Source of the DNA: Lentisphaerota bacterium
Lineage (GTDB): Bacteria; Verrucomicrobiota; Lentisphaeria; Victivallales; Victivallaceae
Length of the DNA: 64,000 bases
Assembly: GCA_017134815.1 (NCBI GenBank)
Contig: CP071032.1
Span: forward strand, 558,001 to 622,000
Direction of reading: 5' to 3'
Position 1 is the first letter of the stretch. Each line of letters begins with the position of its first letter. The notes under the pieces are model-generated. The model was not told where the DNA came from. It did not search any database and saw only the letters and a program-made list of their open reading frames with translations. Of the stretch, positions 41,791 to 50,633 are shown in pieces. Position numbers and translations under genes: made by a program.

Positions 41791-43482
41791 TTAGAATGGG
41801 AATCCGTCTGAAACGGCTTCAGCCTTGATTGTAACATGCTCCTGAGCTTTTTCGTGCCGGGACAATCCTGATACAACTACGGCCTTATCCGGAAGGGCCG
41901 GGCAGATTTTCTGGCAGGCACCGCAGCCAATACAGTATTCGGGATGAACGGTTGGAATTCTGAGCCCTTTTCTCCACTTCTTCATCTCCAGAGCTCCGGT
42001 CGGACAATGCTCAGCACAGGCACCGCATGAGGTCATCTGTCTGGGCACTATACAGCGGTCAAAATAATATTTAACCAGCCCTATCCTGGTTAGCTGCTTC
42101 TTTTTCAAAGACAGAGGAATCAAAGCTCCTGTAGGACACACATTTGAACAGATATTACACTCAAATTCACACATTCTGTTTCCGTAATCAAGGTAGGGAA
42201 GCATCAGACCAGCAGGACCGTACTGTAAAGCTGCCGACTTAATTACTTTGGACGGGCAATGACTTATACAAAGATGACATGAAGTGCAGCGGCTGATAAA
42301 CCGGTCCCTGTCCACTGCCCCAGGCGGCATTACAGGACTGCGGCCGGCCGCAGTCAGTTTTAAAAGCGGTGCGGCAACGGCAGCTGCGATACCTGTGCTT
42401 CCGACACTGATAAGAAATTCCCGTCTGCTGAAATCAATCATTTCCGGGAAACGATGGTGTCTGCGGCGCAGCAACTCCTGATTTGACAAATGAGAGTGCA
42501 TACTTGATTCATGTTCTGTCTCAGATAAATGGTGCACCTTTTCGCGCTTATGCGGATGCCGCTTCTGGTAAGATACATTATCACTCAACCCGGTTCCAGC
42601 CGGTTCATGCAGCGAGAAATGCTCAGAAATTTCCTTAGAGTGACGATAACGCCTGGCAACTTTCATTTTTATAGAAGATATGACACAGGACTCGATACAA
42701 TTCAGGCACATGACACAGCGGCTGAAGTCTATTCGCTGCCTGTGAAGATGAATGCACCCCGCTTTGCAGACGGCTTCGCACTTTGTGCACCCCGGGCACG
42801 CCGGACCTTTCAGCTGTATTTTAAACAGAGAAAAACGGGCCAGAAAACTCAAGTAAGTACCAACCGGGCAGACGCTGTTGCAGAAAATTCTGCCGCGCCA
42901 GACAGCAGTAGCAGCAAGGAGCACCAGCATAATCAAAGTAATAACAAATACATAATGAGAAAACGCAATTTGCGGCAGCGGCATTCCATAGCTGCCGTCA
43001 CTCAACCTGTAGAGCAACGCGTCAGCCCAGATATAAACGGGTTGAATCATAGTGGCAACCATTCTGCCGAAAAAAGAATAAGGATCAATTAGCCCCAATG
43101 GCAGCATAACTCCAAAAAGAGCGAAAATAACACTGCCGACAAGAATGGCATACCGCAGCGACCGTAATGAAGGCAGGCGTCTGAATTTTTTTCTACCCAG
43201 GGTAAATACCCAGGTAAAAATGTCCAGCAGAGTGCCAAGCGGACAGATAAATGAACAGTATACCCGGCCAATCAAGAGAGTTATAAGGCTGATTATAATA
43301 ACTGAAACCAGGGCAGCCAGGTAAAAATAGGCCGTGCTTCTAAGTACCGAAGGCAGAACCTGCCCCACTACAGCCTTACTCCAGACCGGAGGAAGAAAGC
43401 AGACTAAGATAAAAAGAATAAATGTTATACCGGCACAGACAATCCTGAAAATTCGCCAATAATTCGTTTTTTCCCTGCTCAA
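41791..43482 (-). CDS. Fused NapH-like/NapG-like membrane polyferredoxin with internal twin-arginine segment
   Basis: The first ~270 of 563 residues match NapH/NosR-type proteins: about five membrane segments, the CSFICPLG and CNSVCPVG motifs, then ferredoxin-like CPGCTKCEAVC and CVMCLNCIESC. A polar linker (~275-350) carries 12 histidines by count. Next comes SRREFLISV (352-360) with a hydrophobic stretch, a Tat signal-like segment in mid-protein, and a second part with four more Cys clusters (CTSCHLCISHC, CEFECNICSNVC, SCGACAEHC, CIGCGACQKIC) as in NapG/MauM ferredoxins. It probably moves electrons between a quinol pool or cytoplasmic donor and periplasmic partners. Start is TTG with AGGAGG upstream, overlapping the DUF362 gene by four bases. 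The reductase partner is not seen. Confidence 0.88.
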   Translation of the reverse strand: MSREKTNYWRIFRIVCAGITFILFILVCFLPPVWSKAVVGQVLPSVLRSTAYFYLAALVSVIIISLITLLIGRVYCSFICPLGTLLDIFTWVFTLGRKKFRRLPSLRSLRYAILVGSVIFALFGVMLPLGLIDPYSFFGRMVATMIQPVYIWADALLYRLSDGSYGMPLPQIAFSHYVFVITLIMLVLLAATAVWRGRIFCNSVCPVGTYLSFLARFSLFKIQLKGPACPGCTKCEAVCKAGCIHLHRQRIDFSRCVMCLNCIESCVISSIKMKVARRYRHSKEISEHFSLHEPAGTGLSDNVSYQKRHPHKREKVHHLSETEHESSMHSHLSNQELLRRRHHRFPEMIDFSRREFLISVGSTGIAAAVAAPLLKLTAAGRSPVMPPGAVDRDRFISRCTSCHLCISHCPSKVIKSAALQYGPAGLMLPYLDYGNRMCEFECNICSNVCPTGALIPLSLKKKQLTRIGLVKYYFDRCIVPRQMTSCGACAEHCPTGALEMKKWRKGLRIPTVHPEYCIGCGACQKICPALPDKAVVVSGLSRHEKAQEHVTIKAEAVSDGFPF

Positions 43483-44387
43483 GCTACAATCCTCCTTATG
43501 GAAACCCTTTTCAAGTCAGTTCTGCCCAGACCCAACTCTTCGCCTTTTGCAATGTAAGGGATCTTTTCAGGCTTAATTCCAAGAATTTTAGCGGCTGCTG
43601 TGTCAATTGCAACAATATCTTTTGATAAAAGCTGAAATTTAGCGTTTACAACATCATCCAGGTTTACTCCACGAGGACCATGCGTACGCATCATATTATA
43701 AGCATCAATAATATTTAAATCCGGAACTCTGGCGGTGACCCAGTCAGCTATGCATTGATTCAAGTCGGTACTGTGAAAATACTTTCTGTCCCAGACTGTG
43801 CCCATCAGGTTTTTCATAGCCGATGTCATTACCGCGCCACCGTGATTTTTCAATACTGGAACATTAATAAGCACATCACAATCCAGAACAAGGCGGTGCA
43901 TTTCAGCATTTTTCAAAGCCTTGCCTCTGGGGATCACTATCTTGCGGTAATCACTGTGAGAATTGCCTGGAACTACTTTGGCCCCGGCCTGCTCCGCAGC
44001 CGCCTCTATTCCGCTGTTTCTGTAGCAGTTTTTCCAGTAATTGCAGGTATGATCCAGAACATATACAACCCCTGCTCCGGCTTTAACACAATCCAGGACT
44101 ATTGCTTCAACAAGCTGTGGAGAGGTGTTTGCGGCGTATTTCGGCAAACGTGCCCAACCGATATTCGGTTTTACTACTACGCTCTGCCCTTTTTTGATAA
44201 ACGATACAATGCCTCCCAGCTCTTCAATACCGCGCTTATACATTGTCACCGGGTCAGGTCCTCTCACTGCGACCAATTCAGGAGCCCCGGACTGTCCCGA
44301 GCCCTTGCCAAGGCATCTGAAAGGAGACATCACCGCACCTGCTACTCCAGCAGCAACGGCAGTTTTTAAGAAATCTCTTCTTTTCAT
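43479..44387 (-). CDS. DUF362-domain protein with Tat signal
   Basis: The 302-residue protein begins with a twin-arginine signal (MKRRDFLKTAVAAGVAGAVM), so it should be exported folded. The rest matches DUF362 proteins, with VVVKPNIGWARLP near residues 70-82, LDCDVLINVPVLKNHGGAVMT near 167-187, and NLMGTVWDR. DUF362 domains are often fused or paired with ferredoxins and their function is unknown. Here the gene overlaps the polyferredoxin gene by four bases, supporting a shared redox role. A predicted promoter is at 44451-44479; tatA and tatC are divergent right next to it. Confidence 0.87.
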   Translation of the reverse strand: MKRRDFLKTAVAAGVAGAVMSPFRCLGKGSGQSGAPELVAVRGPDPVTMYKRGIEELGGIVSFIKKGQSVVVKPNIGWARLPKYAANTSPQLVEAIVLDCVKAGAGVVYVLDHTCNYWKNCYRNSGIEAAAEQAGAKVVPGNSHSDYRKIVIPRGKALKNAEMHRLVLDCDVLINVPVLKNHGGAVMTSAMKNLMGTVWDRKYFHSTDLNQCIADWVTARVPDLNIIDAYNMMRTHGPRGVNLDDVVNAKFQLLSKDIVAIDTAAAKILGIKPEKIPYIAKGEELGLGRTDLKRVSIRRIVA

Positions 44388-44450
44388 AATTAAAGCCCTT
44401 CGAGGATTTGCGGCACTTCCTTGAAAAATGCAAAATCACCTTTAGTTTAA

Positions 44451-44479
44451 TATATAGAATGCAAACCGGATAAATGCAA
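44451..44479 (-). promoter_or_regulatory. Predicted promoter for the DUF362-polyferredoxin operon
   Basis: On the minus strand TTGCAT (44474-44479) and TATATA (44451-44456) are 17 bp apart, about 64 bp before the DUF362 start. Confidence 0.45.
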
Positions 44480-44522
44480 ACATCACAAATTTTTCATGTC
44501 ATAAATTAAGAGGTGGTTTATT

Positions 44523-44762
44523 ATGATAGGCTGGCAGGAAATACTACTTATAGCACTTTTTGTGTTACTGTTTTTCGGCGCTAAGCGAATACCGGAAATA
44601 GCCCGCTCGCTTGGCAAAGCCTCACATGAATTCAAAAAAGCTAAAGACGAATTAACCAAAGAAACCGAAGATCTTATGAAAGCTGCAGAAAAAAATGCAG
44701 ATGCCAAAGATACTTCGAAGACAGACGACAAAGCAGATTCTGAAAAAAACAGTAAAGCTTGA
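44523..44762 (+). CDS. tatA: Twin-arginine translocase subunit TatA
   Basis: TatA forms the pore element for export of folded proteins. The 79-residue protein has the short N-terminal membrane helix (residues ~5-20), the FFGAKRIPEIARSLGKA hinge and amphipathic helix, and a charged Lys/Glu/Asp tail, all typical. A GAGGTGG site precedes the ATG. tatC follows 12 bp downstream; there is no tatB here, so this TatA may do both jobs, as in minimal TatAC systems, unless a second copy exists elsewhere. Confidence 0.95.
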   Translation: MIGWQEILLIALFVLLFFGAKRIPEIARSLGKASHEFKKAKDELTKETEDLMKAAEKNADAKDTSKTDDKADSEKNSKA

Positions 44763-44774
44763 ATTCGAGTTAGT

Positions 44775-45635
44775 ATGGTTGACAGGCTTGGCGAAAAAAG
44801 TTTTCTTGCCCATCTTGAAGAACTGCGATGGGTGCTGCTGCGTGGTCTGATCTGCATTGCCATACTGTTTCCCTTGACCTTCTGGCTGGCGCCCTATGGC
44901 CTTAAACTGCTGGTCAAACACTCCTGCCCCGCCGGTTTTACACTTAAATACTTCACTCCCCTTGAACCTTTGTTTGTCAGAATAAAGCTGGGGCTGCTGC
45001 TGGCATTTTTTATTGGAATTCCCTATATTGCTGTTGTGCTGTGGGGCTTTATTATTCCGGGTCTCTACTGCAGGGAGCGCTTCTGGCTTGGACGGCTGGC
45101 GGTTTTAAGCTGGCTGCTGTTTATTTGCGGCATCGTCTTTTCATTTTTACTGATTCTTCCGGCTGTAATGAGCTTTTCATTAAGTATGCAGACTCAGGCT
45201 TTGCAGCCGGCTATAGGCATTAACAGCTTTGTCAGTCTCACCGGGTTCCTGCTGCTTGGATTCGGTGTTATGTTCCAGCTGCCTATTGCGGTCTTTCTGC
45301 TGGTAAAAACCGGCCTGGTCAAACTTGAAACGTTCAAAAGACAACGCCCTCTGGCTTGTATTGTTATCCTGACACTGTCCGCAATACTCACGCCTCCTGA
45401 CGTTTTCAGCCAGGTAATGATGGCAGTACCAAGCTATCTGCTGTTTGAACTCAGCTTATTGCTTGGGCGCTTTGCAAAAACTCACGCCGGGGAAAATGCC
45501 GACCTTGACAAACAGCCGGAGCCTGTCATGGATTTTGACTGTCAGGAATTTGAAGTGGACTCCTATAAGTCAACCTATGAGAAAAAGGCAGCTGCTCCAA
45601 AACGAAAGCTTCGCTCAAACGCAAAACGCAGATAA
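44775..45635 (+). CDS. tatC: Twin-arginine translocase subunit TatC
   Basis: TatC is the receptor for twin-arginine signals. The 286-residue protein has six membrane segments, the N-terminal SFLAHLEELRW motif (residues ~10-20) that contacts the signal, a later FTPLEPLFVRIKLGLLLAF, and the conserved LTPPDVFSQVMMAVPSYLLFE near the end of the core (~207-227). A polar, basic tail of about 45 residues follows, longer than usual. It forms an operon with tatA and converges with the RND pump gene with a 3-bp gap. Confidence 0.95.
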   Translation: MVDRLGEKSFLAHLEELRWVLLRGLICIAILFPLTFWLAPYGLKLLVKHSCPAGFTLKYFTPLEPLFVRIKLGLLLAFFIGIPYIAVVLWGFIIPGLYCRERFWLGRLAVLSWLLFICGIVFSFLLILPAVMSFSLSMQTQALQPAIGINSFVSLTGFLLLGFGVMFQLPIAVFLLVKTGLVKLETFKRQRPLACIVILTLSAILTPPDVFSQVMMAVPSYLLFELSLLLGRFAKTHAGENADLDKQPEPVMDFDCQEFEVDSYKSTYEKKAAAPKRKLRSNAKRR

Positions 45636-45638
45636 CAT

Positions 45639-48600
45639 TTACTCTTCATCAAATGCAGTCAAAGCCTTGACTCGCGGCTCCAGTTCCTCTCGCGTCTTCC
45701 ATTCACGATGCCACAGGAAATGAAGCATACGCCTGAAATCGCTGAGAACAGCCAGCTGACAAGGCAGCAGAACCAAAGTCAAAAGTGTCGCAAACAATAC
45801 CCCGAAAGCAATTGAAATTGCCATCGGAATCAGGAACTGTGCCTGAAAACTTTTTTCCAGTATCAAAGGCATCAACCCTGAGAATGTAGTAATAGTCGTC
45901 AGCAGAATGGCCCTGAAACGGCGCTTGCCGCCTTCACGTATGGCTTCAAACAACGGCATTCCATTTTCAAGGCGGGCATTAACTCCCTCTATCAATACAA
46001 TCGCATCATTCACCACAATACCGGCCAGGGCGACCATGCCGAACATACTAAGCAGTGAAATCATCCTGCCAAATAAAATATGCCCGACAACACCACCTAT
46101 TAAACCGAATGGAATAGTTGTCATTATAATCATCGGCTGAATATAGGACCTGAACATTGAAGCTATAATAAAGTAAATACCAAGCATAGCCATCGGGAAA
46201 CCAATATAAAGACCTTTCAGAGCGTCACGATTTTCCTTGTCCTGACCCTCAGCGTCACAAATAACATTATAACGCTGTTCTATTTCAGGCAGCACCTTGG
46301 CTTTTATATCCCGCATGATTTCCTTGGCATTACCTAGAGACTCGTCCACATCCGCTTCTACTTTGACAACCCGGTTGCGGTCAATGCGGTTTATAGAGCT
46401 CTGTCCCTGCTGCAGTTTAATTTGCGCTACACTGGTCAGAGGGATACGGTACCCCCGCGGGGTTTCAATTCTTAGCTTCTTGAAGTATTCAATTGAATTG
46501 CGCCCGGCCAGCTCCGGAAACCTCACTTTAACCTTGACATCATCCCTGCCCCGCTGTACGCTCAACGCTTCGTCTCCATAAAACCCGCCCTTGACATGTG
46601 AAGCGATATCATCAAGCGTCAAACCATGGTGATATGCCTCACGTTTCATTTTCACAATAAACTCCCGCTTGCCGGCACTGTAGTCAACCTGTTCATCATA
46701 AACGCCCTTATAGGCTCGCACCTTATCAACCAGCGCGTCAGCAGCCTTCAATATCGCGTCATAATCTTCCCCCTTGACGTCGATTTCGATAGGCAGCCCA
46801 CCCGGACCGCCACGAAAAGACTTGAAGTTTGTTTTGATTGCCCCGGGGATATCCCCTACAGCTTTCTTCCAGGCAGTCAACAGGCGCTGTGAGAAAATAT
46901 TCCGCACTTCTGAAGGCAGAAGTTCAACATTTACTTCAAGCTCAGACGGTTTTGCAGATTTTTCATAAGAGACGGTTGAACCAATCAAAGTGTATACCCC
47001 GAGAGCCAGTTTTTTGCCTTTCGGTAACAGCGGAGTGAACTCCTTTTCAACCTTTTTCCAGCCTTCAAGTATTTTTTGAGTTACCTTTTTGGTATCCTTG
47101 AGCGGAGTTCCAGCGGTCATTTCCACAGTTATCTTCAAGAAGTCACTGTCACTCTTTTCCATAAAGGTAAACTTGACCACCCCGGCTTTCATCAAACCAC
47201 AGATAATCATAAGAATTGAAATCGCTACACAAATTGCAGCATACCGCCAGTGCAGTATCCAGTCTATAAAAGGACCGTATATTTTATTGATGAAATTATC
47301 CAGCCCAGCTGCAATTCTTTTGCGAAGCTTGCCGACAAAGTTGTATTTTCTGATCTGATTGCCTTCAACTTTCAAAGGCAGGTGACGCAAATGTACCGGC
47401 AAAATGAACAGTCCCTCAATCAGCGAAACAAATAACGCCGCGACTACAGGAATAGGAATCTGACGGATAAATTTACCCATAACCCCTGAAATCGCAAACA
47501 AAGGCAGAAAAGCGACTATTGTCGTTGAAACTGCCGCTATAACCGGCAGCGCCACCTCGGAAGTACCGTCAACCGCCGCATTCAGGCAGGTACTGCCCCG
47601 GCTCCGATGAGAATATATTGATTCCCCGACTACAATCGCGTCGTCAACAATCAGCCCGAGAACCATTATCATACCAAACAGCGACAGCATGTTTATAGAA
47701 CAGCCGAATAGTGACATTATAATCAAGGCTCCTGCAATAGAAATTGGAATTCCCATTGTCACCCAGAAACTCAAACGAATATCAAGGAACATCCACAAAC
47801 TGAGAAAAACCAGCAGCAACCCTATTCTGCCGTTGCTTAAAAGCATATTCAGGCGACCGCGAATCATGTTCGCACGATCCCGGAAGATAGTAAGATTTAC
47901 TGACTTAGGCAGTTCCTGCCGTTTACGTTTAACAAACTCTCTCAAAGCATTAGAAATCTGTATCGCATCTTCACGATCGGTTTTAAAAATATTTATTGAT
48001 GCAGCCGGCATTCCGTTAAAGAAAGAAAACATCCTGGAATCATCATCAAAAGTGTCTTTTATCTTTGCAATCTTTCCCAGAGTAATCACGGTCCCGTCTG
48101 GACGGGTTATAACCGGGATCCTGGTATATTCTTTGCCACGGTATTTACGACCAAGCGCCCGGATACGGTATTCCTCTACCGGGGTGCGGATACTGCCAGC
48201 CGGAAAATTATAACCATGCCTTCTGACAGCTTCGCTGACCTGTTTGATTGTCAGGTCATATTTGCGCAGCATTTCTTCTGAAATTTCTATTGATATTTCG
48301 TAATCCCTGATACCGCTGACCGAAGCCTGGCTTATACCCTTAATCTGCAGCAGTTCATCTTTCAGCTTTCGCGAAACCTCCTTAAGCTGCCTTTCGGGCA
48401 GTTTACCCCAGACCATAATTGAAAGAACATCACCACGAAACTTTACTTCCTTTACAATCGGAGTTTCGCAGTCATCTGGAAAGGTAGTTATTCCGTCAAC
48501 TTCAGTTTTAATTTCATCCATTATGCTGGATAAATCAGCCCCGTCTTCCAGCGTTATAACAGCGGAACCTGAGCCTTCCGCGGCAGTTGTATAAATTTCC

Positions 48601-48836
48601 TTGACTCCTTCTATACCATCTATCGCCTCTTCCAGTTTAAGACAGATTGCCTCCTCAGTCTCTTCCGGGTCAGCACCTGGATAGTCAACACTTACTGAAA
48701 CAGCATCCAGAGAAAATTTCGGAAACATTTCCCTGGACATGGAAGTTGCGCCAAAGGCGCCGCCAACCAGGATAATGAGCATAAGCATGTTGGCCAGAAC
48801 AGGGTTCTTAAGGAATGATCTAATCAATTTTTTCAT
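45639..48836 (-). CDS. RND-family efflux permease (AcrB-like)
   Basis: The 1065-residue inner-membrane transporter has the duplicated RND architecture: 12 membrane segments with two large periplasmic loops. The N-terminus (FLKNPVLANMLMLIILVGGA) and the proton-relay aspartates in GLIVDDAIVVGE (segment 4) are typical; the second half repeats the pattern (VNDAIVLIEGVN). It would export drugs, lipids or metabolites using the proton gradient; the substrate is unknown. The membrane fusion protein gene lies just upstream (40-bp gap). No TolC-like outer-membrane gene is in the window. Confidence 0.94.
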   Translation of the reverse strand: MKKLIRSFLKNPVLANMLMLIILVGGAFGATSMSREMFPKFSLDAVSVSVDYPGADPEETEEAICLKLEEAIDGIEGVKEIYTTAAEGSGSAVITLEDGADLSSIMDEIKTEVDGITTFPDDCETPIVKEVKFRGDVLSIMVWGKLPERQLKEVSRKLKDELLQIKGISQASVSGIRDYEISIEISEEMLRKYDLTIKQVSEAVRRHGYNFPAGSIRTPVEEYRIRALGRKYRGKEYTRIPVITRPDGTVITLGKIAKIKDTFDDDSRMFSFFNGMPAASINIFKTDREDAIQISNALREFVKRKRQELPKSVNLTIFRDRANMIRGRLNMLLSNGRIGLLLVFLSLWMFLDIRLSFWVTMGIPISIAGALIIMSLFGCSINMLSLFGMIMVLGLIVDDAIVVGESIYSHRSRGSTCLNAAVDGTSEVALPVIAAVSTTIVAFLPLFAISGVMGKFIRQIPIPVVAALFVSLIEGLFILPVHLRHLPLKVEGNQIRKYNFVGKLRKRIAAGLDNFINKIYGPFIDWILHWRYAAICVAISILMIICGLMKAGVVKFTFMEKSDSDFLKITVEMTAGTPLKDTKKVTQKILEGWKKVEKEFTPLLPKGKKLALGVYTLIGSTVSYEKSAKPSELEVNVELLPSEVRNIFSQRLLTAWKKAVGDIPGAIKTNFKSFRGGPGGLPIEIDVKGEDYDAILKAADALVDKVRAYKGVYDEQVDYSAGKREFIVKMKREAYHHGLTLDDIASHVKGGFYGDEALSVQRGRDDVKVKVRFPELAGRNSIEYFKKLRIETPRGYRIPLTSVAQIKLQQGQSSINRIDRNRVVKVEADVDESLGNAKEIMRDIKAKVLPEIEQRYNVICDAEGQDKENRDALKGLYIGFPMAMLGIYFIIASMFRSYIQPMIIMTTIPFGLIGGVVGHILFGRMISLLSMFGMVALAGIVVNDAIVLIEGVNARLENGMPLFEAIREGGKRRFRAILLTTITTFSGLMPLILEKSFQAQFLIPMAISIAFGVLFATLLTLVLLPCQLAVLSDFRRMLHFLWHREWKTREELEPRVKALTAFDEE

Positions 48837-48876
48837 ATAAATGACTCAGATAGTTTAGGTAGCGTTGCAACTGGAT

Positions 48877-50382
48877 TTAAACGATGTTAATAGCTGTTTT
48901 TTTGCGAGATTTAGCCCCCTTCTTCTTCTCCTCACCGGACTTGCGGGGAGCTACTTTTTCGGGAAGGCCATTTTTGTCGAGAATATAAGGTTGACCGTCG
49001 GCAGGATTGATTGGTTTTACTTTCATACCATTAACCAGGCCTCGCGGCAGACGTTGAACAATCAATAAATCACCACTCTTGAGCCCGGCAGATATGATTG
49101 CAAAATCCCCCTCCGTTCCAAAAATCTTAATTTTTCGCTGCTCCAGCCTGCCTTTACTGTTTACAACATAAACATCGCCATCCAGTTGAACAGCCACCCA
49201 CGGAATCTTTACCGCGCCTTTCAGAGTCATTCCCTCAAACGAAACTTTGCAGAACATACCTGAAACCAGAGGGAAAAAACCTTTTCGACCTTTCTCAAAC
49301 TGGGTAGGACGAATTATTATCTTGACCGTTCTGGTTTCAGGGCAGAACTCTTTGATACGGGAAATTTTTCCTTTCCAGACGCATAACTCCGGATCTTCCG
49401 CCCAGATAATTTTTACTTCTGTTTTTTCAGGATTCTTAAACCAGTTAAGGTATTGCTTGGGGTCACGACTGCTGAGCCCAAGCATTTTCGCAACATCATA
49501 AGCATCCAGCGCAACCGGTATCTCAAGCTGCGTGTCATCAGCGATATCAAAAAGCTGGGTCCCAGGCTGTACATACTCACCGTTATCTATGTACATTTTA
49601 TTTATTCTGCCTCTGAAAGGGCTGGCAATCGTACTGCGCTCAATATTAATTTCTGCCATTCTGATTACTGCCTTGGCTCTCTCAATCTGAGCATCAACTG
49701 TTGAAAGCTGTATTCTGCGCTGATTGAGCTGGGATTTGGTATTAATAATAGTCTTGCGCTGACTGACCACCTGCCGCTGCGCTTCCTCCATGGCCTTTTT
49801 GGCGGAAATCCCTTTCCGCTGCAGGTCGCGCTGCCTCACATAGTCACTAATGCACAATTTCAACAGCGCCTGTTCTTTTTCCAGCTGGTCATACAGGTCC
49901 TTGATTAACTGGACCAGCTCAACCCGCTGTGATTTAAGCTGTGCCATATCAGCTTTGGCCTCTTTCAGGTCTATTTCATAATCAGATACATCAATTTTAG
50001 CCAGTACCTGTCCTTTCTTGACAAGCATTCCAGCCTTTAAGTCCGCAGATTTCATAACAATTCGCCCCTTGAGCTCTGAACTCAGGGTTACATCACGAAT
50101 CGGTTCTGCAGTTCCATACCCGGAAAGTTTCAGATGCACATCAGTGGTTTTGATTGGTGTCGCCATCAGCGATTTTATTAATTCCTCACTTGAGCGCTTC
50201 CTGGGTTTTTCTTTAAAGGCAAAAAGAATGACAGTAATCAGTGCGGCGACCCCAAGGATTATGCTGCATACAATCAGTCGCATTTTGACAGTATGTTCTT
50301 TGAACTTATCGTTCTTCAGAGGCGGCTTTGGTGCAGTATTGCCGGCTGAAGTGTCGATATTATTTTGTGAATCCTGATTCAT
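48877..50382 (-). CDS. Efflux RND transporter periplasmic adaptor (membrane fusion) protein
   Basis: The 501-residue protein has one membrane anchor near residues 33-52, a lipoyl-like half (SELKGRIVMKSADLKAGMLV and KKGQVLAKIDVSDYE) near 85-125, a long alpha-helical hairpin (~130-240), the second lipoyl half (IASPFRGRINKMYIDNGEYV) and beta-barrel domains. The last ~40 residues are basic (KSGEEKKKGAKSRKK), which is unusual for a periplasmic C-terminus. It would bridge the RND pump to an outer-membrane channel. A predicted promoter lies at 50417-50445. Confidence 0.92.
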   Translation of the reverse strand: MNQDSQNNIDTSAGNTAPKPPLKNDKFKEHTVKMRLIVCSIILGVAALITVILFAFKEKPRKRSSEELIKSLMATPIKTTDVHLKLSGYGTAEPIRDVTLSSELKGRIVMKSADLKAGMLVKKGQVLAKIDVSDYEIDLKEAKADMAQLKSQRVELVQLIKDLYDQLEKEQALLKLCISDYVRQRDLQRKGISAKKAMEEAQRQVVSQRKTIINTKSQLNQRRIQLSTVDAQIERAKAVIRMAEINIERSTIASPFRGRINKMYIDNGEYVQPGTQLFDIADDTQLEIPVALDAYDVAKMLGLSSRDPKQYLNWFKNPEKTEVKIIWAEDPELCVWKGKISRIKEFCPETRTVKIIIRPTQFEKGRKGFFPLVSGMFCKVSFEGMTLKGAVKIPWVAVQLDGDVYVVNSKGRLEQRKIKIFGTEGDFAIISAGLKSGDLLIVQRLPRGLVNGMKVKPINPADGQPYILDKNGLPEKVAPRKSGEEKKKGAKSRKKTAINIV

Positions 50383-50416
50383 TGGAGTATGTTCCCTTCC
50401 ATCTCTTTATATTATT

Positions 50417-50445
50417 AAAATACTTTTAAAGTCAGTATTTAGCAA
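50417..50445 (-). promoter_or_regulatory. Predicted promoter for the MFP-RND operon
   Basis: On the minus strand TTGCTA (50440-50445) and TATTTT (50417-50422) are 17 bp apart, about 35 bp before the adaptor gene. Confidence 0.45.
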
Positions 50446-50573
50446 GTGTATTCCTTTTGCTTTTGCTGCTTATTAAGTCGTAAAAAGCATTTCTGTAGTT
50501 ACCTGATTACAGCAAAAACAGCAATAAAAAATTACAATATATAGTTTAAAAACAAATAATTTCAAGAAATGAC

Positions 50574-50601
50574 TTGCCAGAACCGCTACATAATTTATAT
50601 T
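50574..50601 (+). promoter_or_regulatory. Predicted promoter for argB-aroK-aroC
   Basis: TTGCCA (50574-50579) and TATATT (50596-50601) are 16 bp apart, about 32 bp before the argB start codon. Confidence 0.5.
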
Positions 50602-50633
50602 ACGAAAAACTAAAATTAACTTCACCGGTAAAG

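Noticed and set aside
45639-50382. RND/MFP pair as a complete tripartite pump
   Set aside because: There is no outer-membrane TolC-like gene in the window, so completeness cannot be claimed; orphan pairs that share a distant TolC are common and not remarkable.
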